Origin: CAZWCX01 sp964632945
GTDB taxonomy: Bacteria > Planctomycetota > MHYJ01 > WSZJ01 > CAZWCX01
Length of the DNA stretch: 29,270 nucleotides
Reading direction: 5' to 3'
NCBI GenBank assembly: GCA_964632945.1
Contig: CAZWCX010000095.1
Span: 1 to 29,270, forward strand
Position numbers and translations under genes: made by a program. The notes under the pieces were generated by a model. That model saw only the letters and a list, made by a program, of their open reading frames with translations. It was not told the origin of the DNA and did no database searches. Position 1 is the first letter of the stretch, and every line of letters starts with the position of its first letter. Positions 15,310-21,008 of this stretch are shown piece after piece.

Positions 15310-16521
15310 TCAGAGGGAACTTCGGGCCGTCTCGATCTCGCGGGCGGCCGTGGTGCCGTCGGTCGGTCGGGTGGCTGGGTCGATCGCCATGAACCGGGCG
15401 ACGAGGTTGCGGAGTTCCGGGGGAGTTGCGGCGAGGTCGGCGTCGATTCCGGGACCGTCGTTGCGGGCGAGGCGTTCGGCGAGGGCAGCGCCCCGCAGTC
15501 CCTCGTAGGGGGCCCTGCCGGTCAGCATATGAAAGAGGCAGGCGCCGAGCCCGTAGACGTCGGCGGGGGCCGCGGCGCGGCGCGGGTCGCGCCACTGCTC
15601 GGGCGCCATGTAGTGGGGGCTGCCGACGATGTCCCCGGTGCGCGTGAGCGCGAGGGATTCGCCGGCGGCGGCGCGGGCGAGGCCGAAGTCGGTCAGTCGA
15701 GCGCCGCCGGTTTCGGGGATCAGGATGTTGGAGGGTTTGACGTCCCGGTGGACGAGTCCTGCGGCATGGACGGCGGCGAGGCCGCGGGCAACCCCGAGGG
15801 CGACTTCGAGCGCGAGCGCGGGGGGGAGCGGTCCGCGGTCGAGCACGGCCTGTCTCAGGTCGACGCCGTCCACCCACTCGAGGAGGAGGAACGGGAAGGC
15901 GGCGGTGAAGGCGGCGTGGAGGACGCGCACGACATGCGGGTGGTCGAGGGCGGCGGCGGCGCGCGCCTCGCGGAGCAGACGGCGCACGGCTTGCGGGTCG
16001 GAGCCGAGATCGGCGTGCAGGATCTTGACCGCCACGGTGGCGCGACCGGGAGGGAGGGCCGCGCGGTGGACGGCGCCGGCGCCGCCGAACCCGGCTTCCC
16101 CCTGAAGTTCGATGCCGCAGGCGGCGAGGGTGCGTGCCGGATGGTGTTCGCCGGGGAGCGGCACGTGTGAGGCGTCGCGGAGGTCGATCGCGAGGCAGTC
16201 GGCGGAGGGGTCGTGCCGGACGGCGACGAGCCGGTTGCAGCCGCCGCAGCAGAACCGCTCGGCGAGCGGGAGTCCGTGGACATTGACGCGGGCCCAGCAG
16301 TGGGGGCAAACGCGCAAGTCCCGGCCGGTGGCGGCGGCCGCGCGCGCGACGGCATCGGGCGAGACGTACCGTTGTTGCAGGAGATGCGGCCCGACCGGCA
16401 CGGGCCGGCCGAAGAGGGCCTGCGCGCGCGTCAGCGACGAGCGGACATCCGGCAGGAGCCCGGGATCGAGGCCGCCCGCCCCGGTCGCCGCCCGCAGGAA
16501 GTCCTCGTCGCCCGGGTTCAC
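15310..16521 (-). CDS. Cytoplasmic Hanks-type Ser/Thr protein kinase with N-terminal zinc ribbon, 403 aa
   Basis: The start is GTG 16521, overlapping the stop of the upstream regulator as GTGA (16518-16521), which implies translational coupling. Residues 1-70 are helical. Cys72, Cys75, Cys91/92 and Cys95 form a zinc-ribbon-like cluster (CPHC, then CCGGC). The kinase domain starts near 135: glycine-rich loop GEAGFGGAGAVHRA, VAVKIL with the ATP-binding Lys near 166, LLREAR with the helix C Glu, catalytic HRDVKPSN, DFGLAR, and GSPHYMAPEQ ending the activation segment. TRTG in the activation loop offers phosphorylation sites. All essential catalytic residues are present, so it should be active. 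It has no transmembrane segment, unlike the two other kinases here. The pairing with a GAF/AAA+ regulator suggests that it phosphorylates, or responds with, that protein. Confidence 0.9.
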   Translation of the reverse strand: MNPGDEDFLRAATGAGGLDPGLLPDVRSSLTRAQALFGRPVPVGPHLLQQRYVSPDAVARAAAATGRDLRVCPHCWARVNVHGLPLAERFCCGGCNRLVAVRHDPSADCLAIDLRDASHVPLPGEHHPARTLAACGIELQGEAGFGGAGAVHRAALPPGRATVAVKILHADLGSDPQAVRRLLREARAAAALDHPHVVRVLHAAFTAAFPFLLLEWVDGVDLRQAVLDRGPLPPALALEVALGVARGLAAVHAAGLVHRDVKPSNILIPETGGARLTDFGLARAAAGESLALTRTGDIVGSPHYMAPEQWRDPRRAAAPADVYGLGACLFHMLTGRAPYEGLRGAALAERLARNDGPGIDADLAATPPELRNLVARFMAIDPATRPTDGTTAAREIETARSSL

Positions 16522-18290
16522 GGCCGCTCGTCCTTTCCGCCGCGCAGCGCGCGCAGGTCGAGCCCAAGCTGGCGGGCGCGGGCATAGAACCAGGAGCGGT
16601 CGGTCTCGCTCGCCGCGGCGGCTTGGGCGACGTTCCCCCCCGCGGCGGCGACGACCCGCTCGATGAAGGCGAAGTCGGCCGCATCGCGCATCCGTCGCTT
16701 CGTCTCCTCGAGCTCCGCGAAGGTGGTCGGCGCGGAGCCGGTCGGCGTCGCCGCTGCGCTCGCGCCCGGATCGGCGCCGGCGCGCGGGTCGAGTTCCGGC
16801 GGCAAGTGCGATTCGGTCAGCACCTCCCCTTCGGCGATCGCCAGCATGTACTTGATGAAGTTCTCCAGTTGGCGCACGTTCGTCCCCGCGAACGGGCAGG
16901 CCTGGAACCGGGCCAGCGCCCCCTCGGTGATGCGCACCCCCTTCTTCCCCACCTCTTTCTCGTAGCGCTGGAGGAAGTGCCGGACGAGCAGCGCGATGTC
17001 CTCGGGGCGCTCGCGCAGCGGCGGCAGACGCAACGTGAGCGGGTTGAGGCGCAAGAGCAGGTCGCCGCGAAACCGTCCGTCGCGCACGTCCTGCTCCAGG
17101 TCCCGGTTCGTGGCCGCGATCACGCGCACGTCCACGGTGATCGGCTTGTCGCTGCCGAGGCGCTGGATCTCGCCGAACTGCACCGCGCGCAGCAGTTTCA
17201 CCTGCACGGAGGCGGGGGCGTCGCCGATCTCGTCGAGGAAGAGGGTGCCGCCGTCCACCGACTCGAAGAAGCCCTTGCGCATCTTGCGCGCGTCGGCGAA
17301 GGCGCCGACCTCGTGACCGAAGAGGGTGTCCTCGATCAGGGTCTCCGGGATGGCCGACATGTTGAGGGCGAGGAACTCCTTGTCGCGCCGGCGGCCGGCC
17401 AGGTGCAGGGCGCGCGCCATCAACTCCTTGCCGGTGCCCGATTCGCCGAGGACCAGCACCGGCCAGGGGCTCTGGGCGAACCGCTGCGCCTGCTCGACCA
17501 CACGCGTCATCGCCGGGCTCACGGTGAGCACGTCCTCGAACCCGCCCGGCCGGTGGATGCGGTCGCGCAGGGCGCGGTTCTCGCGGCCGAGTTCCGCGAG
17601 CCGGCGCAGGCCGGCGAGGGTGCGGGCGATGAGGGCGAGGAACCGCTCCATTCGGGCCAGGACGTCGCGCTGGAACATCCCTTCCACGCCGTCGTGGTCG
17701 ACGTAGACGGCGCCGGCGACGCGGTCGTCGATCCGAAATGGGGCGACCAGCACCGACAGCAGACGCAGCCGCGACACCCCCATGGACACGCCGTAGCGGG
17801 GGTGCTCGAGCGCGTTCTCCACCACCACCGGCTCACCCGTCCGCAGGGAATCGGCCAGGATGGAACGGCTCAGCCGGCGCTCGAGGTCCCCGAGCGGAGC
17901 GGCTTCCAGGTTGCGGGCCGCCCGGACTTCGGGTTCGCCCTCCCCCACCGTCACGACGAACCCCCGGCGGGCGCCGGTGATCGCGACGATCGCATCGAGG
18001 GCCTCGGCGAGGGCGTCCTCCTCCGTGGCCGAAGTCTGCACGCGCTCGACCCGGTCGAGCCACACCCCGCCGTCGGCGTCGCGAGACAGCGTCTCGGCGA
18101 GATCGGCCTTGAGCTCGACCAGGTCGGCGACCAGTCGTTGGGCGTCGTCGGCGCGCCGCGGATCGGGGGCGAGTCCGCCCTCCCCATCCCGCAGCGAACG
18201 CGCCAGGCGACCGGCCTCGAGCACGGCCCGGCGAAACAGGGCGGTCAGCCTTTCCGCGGGATCGGACGGTTTCGGGTCGACCTCGGGCAT
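16518..18290 (-). CDS. GAF plus AAA+ enhancer-binding-type transcriptional regulator with GAFADA loop, 590 aa
   Basis: The start is ATG 18290 (MPEVDPKPSDPAER). Residues ~1-85 are charged helices. About 95-260 is a GAF-type sensor (ALDAIVAITGARRGFVVTVGEG, then VLVAPFRIDDRVAGAVYVDHD). The AAA+ domain runs from about 275: Walker A GESGTGKE, Walker B GGTLFLDEIGDAP, a sensor-like VIAATNRDLEQ and the FRGDLLLRLN arginine segment. The surface loop that contacts sigma-54 is normally GAFTGA; here residues 329-334 read GAFADA. The C-terminus has a Fis-like helix-turn-helix (GGNVAQAAAASETDRSWFYARARQLG), somewhat divergent. Family knowledge: GAFTGA Thr and Gly are needed for sigma-54 engagement in typical activators, so this one may work differently. 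It overlaps the downstream kinase by four bases and is divergent from a transmembrane kinase gene. Confidence 0.88.
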   Translation of the reverse strand: MPEVDPKPSDPAERLTALFRRAVLEAGRLARSLRDGEGGLAPDPRRADDAQRLVADLVELKADLAETLSRDADGGVWLDRVERVQTSATEEDALAEALDAIVAITGARRGFVVTVGEGEPEVRAARNLEAAPLGDLERRLSRSILADSLRTGEPVVVENALEHPRYGVSMGVSRLRLLSVLVAPFRIDDRVAGAVYVDHDGVEGMFQRDVLARMERFLALIARTLAGLRRLAELGRENRALRDRIHRPGGFEDVLTVSPAMTRVVEQAQRFAQSPWPVLVLGESGTGKELMARALHLAGRRRDKEFLALNMSAIPETLIEDTLFGHEVGAFADARKMRKGFFESVDGGTLFLDEIGDAPASVQVKLLRAVQFGEIQRLGSDKPITVDVRVIAATNRDLEQDVRDGRFRGDLLLRLNPLTLRLPPLRERPEDIALLVRHFLQRYEKEVGKKGVRITEGALARFQACPFAGTNVRQLENFIKYMLAIAEGEVLTESHLPPELDPRAGADPGASAAATPTGSAPTTFAELEETKRRMRDAADFAFIERVVAAAGGNVAQAAAASETDRSWFYARARQLGLDLRALRGGKDERP

Positions 18291-18331
18291 CGCTTCGGCT
18301 CCGGCCGGGAGGATCGTCAGGGAACGCGCCC

Positions 18332-18360
18332 ATCCTACCCTCGCGGGGGCGCGAAGGCCA
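18332..18360 (-). promoter_or_regulatory. Possible promoter for the regulator/kinase operon
   Basis: On the minus strand TGGCCT (18360-18355), 17 bases, then TAGGAT (18337-18332) lie about 40 bases before ATG 18290. The -10 matches at four positions and the -35 at three, so this is tentative. Confidence 0.3.
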
Positions 18361-18395
18361 CGGTTCGGTGCGGGCGCGGCTTGCGCGTCGGGCGC

Positions 18396-18424
18396 TTGCG
18401 ACGGGCACCGCCGTGAAGTACGAT
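18396..18424 (+). promoter_or_regulatory. Sigma-70-type promoter for the transmembrane kinase
   Basis: TTGCGA (18396-18401), a 17-base spacer and TACGAT (18419-18424) lead to a start near 18431, ahead of the GGAGGAAG ribosome site (18438-18445) and GTG 18451. It shares the 160-base divergent region with the regulator gene. Confidence 0.55.
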
Positions 18425-18450
18425 CTGGACGTCGACCGGAGGAAGCAGGC

Positions 18451-20577
18451 GTGGAACAGGAGCCGACGGAGAGCGCAGCCGGCAACGGCGGAGTCGGGAA
18501 CCACTCCGGCTCATCGTGGCCCACCCACGCGCGGGAAGCGGGCCCGACGGACCGTCCCACGCGGCCCGGATCCGATCCCCTGGAGAGAGGCGACCCGGGC
18601 GCCCCGGACACGGTCGAGGCCGTTCGGGTCCCGGCCGGCGAGGCCGACACCGTCGTCGAGGTCGGGGACGGAGTGGCGGCGAAGGAGCGGACGGCGGCGG
18701 GGGGGCAGGCGCGGATCGGGCGCTTCGAAATCCGCGAGATGCTCGGCCGCGGCGGGATGGGAGTCGTCTATCGAGCCCACGATCCCGGCCTGCGCAGGGA
18801 CGTCGCGCTCAAGCTGCTCGGCGCCGCCGACCGCGCGGACCACGAGCGGATCGAGCGCTTCTTCCGCGAGGCGCGCACCGCGGGATGCCTGCAACACCCC
18901 GGCATCGTCTCCGTCCACGAGATGGGCACGGTCGACGGCACCCCCTTCGCGGTCATGGAACTGGTCGAAGGGGAGACCCTGGAGGCCGCGATGGGTCGCG
19001 GCGGCCTCGACTCCCTCGAAGAGCGGATCCGGATCCTGCGCGAGATCGCCCGCGCGGTGGAGCATGCGCACCGCCACGGCGTGGTGCATCGCGACCTGAA
19101 GCCGGCCAACGTCATGCTGGATCCGTCGGGACGGCCGCGCGTCCTGGACTTCGGCCTGGCCCGGCGCCTCGACGGCGGCACCCGGATGACCGCATCCGGG
19201 CAATTGATGGGCACGCCGGGATTCATGCCCCCGGAGCAGATCGAGGGGGCCTGGGAGCAGATCGGTCCCCCGTGCGACGTCTTCGCCCTGGGGGCGATCC
19301 TGTACGAGTTGCTGACCTCGGTCCCCCCGTTCCTGGGCTCCAGCCCGATGGAGACGCTGGGGATCACCTTGCGGGGCGACCCTGTCCCCCCCCGAAAGAT
19401 CGCTCCGGACGTGCCCGCGGCGCTGGAGGCGGTATGCCTCCGAAGTCTGGAGCCCGACCCCGGCCGGCGTTACGCCGATGCCGGCGCCCTCGCCGACGAT
19501 CTCGACCGCTGGCGGGCGGGGGAGCCGGTTGTGGCCCGGCCGGCCCCCTGGACGGCGCGAGTTTCCCGCGCGTGGGCGCGGCGGCGCGCCGTCTGGCTTC
19601 CGGTCGGCATCACCCTCCTGTTCGTGGCGGCGGCCGGTGTCGGCTACGCGTGGCGGACGCGCGCGGAGCGCCGCGTCCGGGCGGCGGAAGCGGTCGAGGC
19701 CGGCCGCGCATTGCGCCAACGCGGAGACGTCGAAGCGGCGCGCGAGCAATTCCGCCGTGCGCTCGAGCTCGACCCCGATCACGCCGCCGCCCGCGAAGGG
19801 GTGGCCTGGGCCGACGCGGAACGCGCGCGGCTCGCCGCGGAGGTCGCACGCGCCCGCGGGTTGCAGGCGTTGGCGGAGGCAGAGCGCGCGTTGATGGCCG
19901 CACAGGCGCGGATCAAGACCGGCAAACCCGCGCGCGCGGAGTATGAGAAGGCCGTCGATCTGCTCGAGAAGGCCATCCGGGCGGCGCCCGACGATCCACG
20001 CGGGCCTTACCTCCTCGGCTGTGCCCGCGTGGACATGGCGGACATCGCCGAGCGCGAAAAAGGAGATCCCCGCCCCCTGCTGGCGGCCGCCGTGCAAGCG
20101 CACACGCGCGCCCTCGATCTCGCGCCCGAGGCATCCCAGGTCCGGTTGATGCGAGCCTTCGCGGGATCGTTGCTGGCCTCGGCCCGCCGTTCCGCGGGCG
20201 AGGATCCCCGCGATACTTTTCAGGCCGCCATCGCCGACTTCGACCTCGTCCTCGCGGCCGATCCCGAGTCCCATGCGGGCTACGGCATGCGCGGAAACGC
20301 CCATTACAACCTCGGCGATGCCGAGAAGGCGCTGGGCGGAGATCCCGTCCCGGCGTGGGAGGCGGGAATTCGCGACTTCCGGGCCCTGCTCGAGCGCAAC
20401 GCCGGCATGTGGACCGCGTCCCTCTCCCTGTGCGACCTCCTCGATCGGCTCGGCCGCCCCGAAGAAGCGATGGCGGTCCTCCGCCAGGCGGAGGCGGTCG
20501 CCCCGTCCGAGCCGAAAGTGCGCGCCCGCAGGGAAAAGCTGGAACGCGATGCGGCGCGCCGGTCGGAGGGGAGTTGA
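18451..20577 (+). CDS. Transmembrane Hanks-type Ser/Thr kinase with extended-TPR tail, 708 aa
   Basis: The start is GTG 18451 (VEQEPTESAAG) with GGAGGAAG at 18438-18445; the longer frame is antisense to the regulator. A disordered Ser/Gly/Pro-rich segment (1-88) precedes the kinase domain at about 90-358: GRGGMGVVYRA, VALKLL with Lys near 120, FFREAR, HRDLKPAN, DFGLAR and GTPGFMPPEQ (PPE in place of APE). One membrane helix is at about 380-401 (LPVGITLLFVAAAGVGY). The tail is helical TPR-like. A conventional TPR (RALRQRGDVEAAREQFRRAL) comes first. Then come repeats carrying G/E-D-P-R or G-D-P-V near residues 538, 585 and 631, a period of 46-47 residues rather than 34. The same period occurs in the kinase at 24988-28575. 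The catalytic set is complete, so activity is expected. The tail probably binds partners on the far side of the membrane. Confidence 0.9.
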   Translation: MEQEPTESAAGNGGVGNHSGSSWPTHAREAGPTDRPTRPGSDPLERGDPGAPDTVEAVRVPAGEADTVVEVGDGVAAKERTAAGGQARIGRFEIREMLGRGGMGVVYRAHDPGLRRDVALKLLGAADRADHERIERFFREARTAGCLQHPGIVSVHEMGTVDGTPFAVMELVEGETLEAAMGRGGLDSLEERIRILREIARAVEHAHRHGVVHRDLKPANVMLDPSGRPRVLDFGLARRLDGGTRMTASGQLMGTPGFMPPEQIEGAWEQIGPPCDVFALGAILYELLTSVPPFLGSSPMETLGITLRGDPVPPRKIAPDVPAALEAVCLRSLEPDPGRRYADAGALADDLDRWRAGEPVVARPAPWTARVSRAWARRRAVWLPVGITLLFVAAAGVGYAWRTRAERRVRAAEAVEAGRALRQRGDVEAAREQFRRALELDPDHAAAREGVAWADAERARLAAEVARARGLQALAEAERALMAAQARIKTGKPARAEYEKAVDLLEKAIRAAPDDPRGPYLLGCARVDMADIAEREKGDPRPLLAAAVQAHTRALDLAPEASQVRLMRAFAGSLLASARRSAGEDPRDTFQAAIADFDLVLAADPESHAGYGMRGNAHYNLGDAEKALGGDPVPAWEAGIRDFRALLERNAGMWTASLSLCDLLDRLGRPEEAMAVLRQAEAVAPSEPKVRARREKLERDAARRSEGS

Positions 20578-20592
20578 GCCGTCCCGGGCTCA
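20575..20592 (+). terminator. Small hairpin overlapping the kinase stop codon
   Basis: TGAGCC (20575-20580), whose first three bases are the kinase stop codon, pairs with GGCTCA (20587-20592) around GTCCCG. It is short and without a T run, so a termination role is uncertain. Confidence 0.3.
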
Positions 20593-20686
20593 CACCCTGC
20601 CGTGGCCTGCCGCACACGGCCTCGTCTCTTCCCGCAGACCCCGTCGCGTGGGTCGGCAAAGCACCCTCCGGGCTGCCGATGGCCTC

Positions 20687-20742
20687 AGAATGCATGAAGA
20701 ATGCATTTCTCCCTTGACCCCGTCCGTCTTCCGGGCTATTCT
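20687..20742 (+). promoter_or_regulatory. Promoter with direct-repeat operator for the subtilase gene
   Basis: TTGACC (20714-20719), a 17-base spacer and TATTCT (20737-20742) make a good sigma-70-type promoter. Just upstream, AGAATGCAT occurs twice (20687-20695 and 20698-20706) with an 11-base period, about one helical turn. The second copy ends seven bases before the -35 element. That placement suits an activator binding as a head-to-tail dimer. Transcription would begin near 20749. Confidence 0.6.
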
Positions 20743-21008
20743 CTTGAACGGACAGGACGGAAGCACCATCGCGCAGGTCATCGCACCGGGGACCGGCGTG
20801 CGCCGGCCCAACGGGGGCGACGGGAGAGGACGAGCCGCGTCCGCCCGAGCCCCGGTCCATTCGTGGGGGAACGCCCGACCGCGCCGCCGGGTCGGGCGAT
20901 GGCCGGTCTTCCTGCGCGCGACCGTCCCGCCGTCCGTCTTCCCGCCGCGCCCGGTCCGGGCCAAACTCCTGTCCGGGGTCCGACTCCGGGCGGGGGGGGA
21001 GGCTGATC
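20743..21008 (+). other. Long structured 5' leader of the subtilase mRNA
   Basis: About 260 bases lie between the predicted transcription start and GTG 21009, with no convincing small gene. Two perfect hairpins are present. CCGGCG-TG-CGCCGG spans 20793-20806. A nine-pair stem joins CGCCCGACC (20872-20880) to GGTCGGGCG (20890-20898) around a 9-base loop. The end carries the G-rich ribosome site GGGGGGGAGG (20992-21001). No known riboswitch class is recognised. Confidence 0.45.

Noticed and set aside
13649..16684. A 1011-residue minus-strand frame crossing three genes
   Set aside because: Arg/Pro-dominated sequence spanning the kinase and secreted-protein genes in another frame; no domain is visible.
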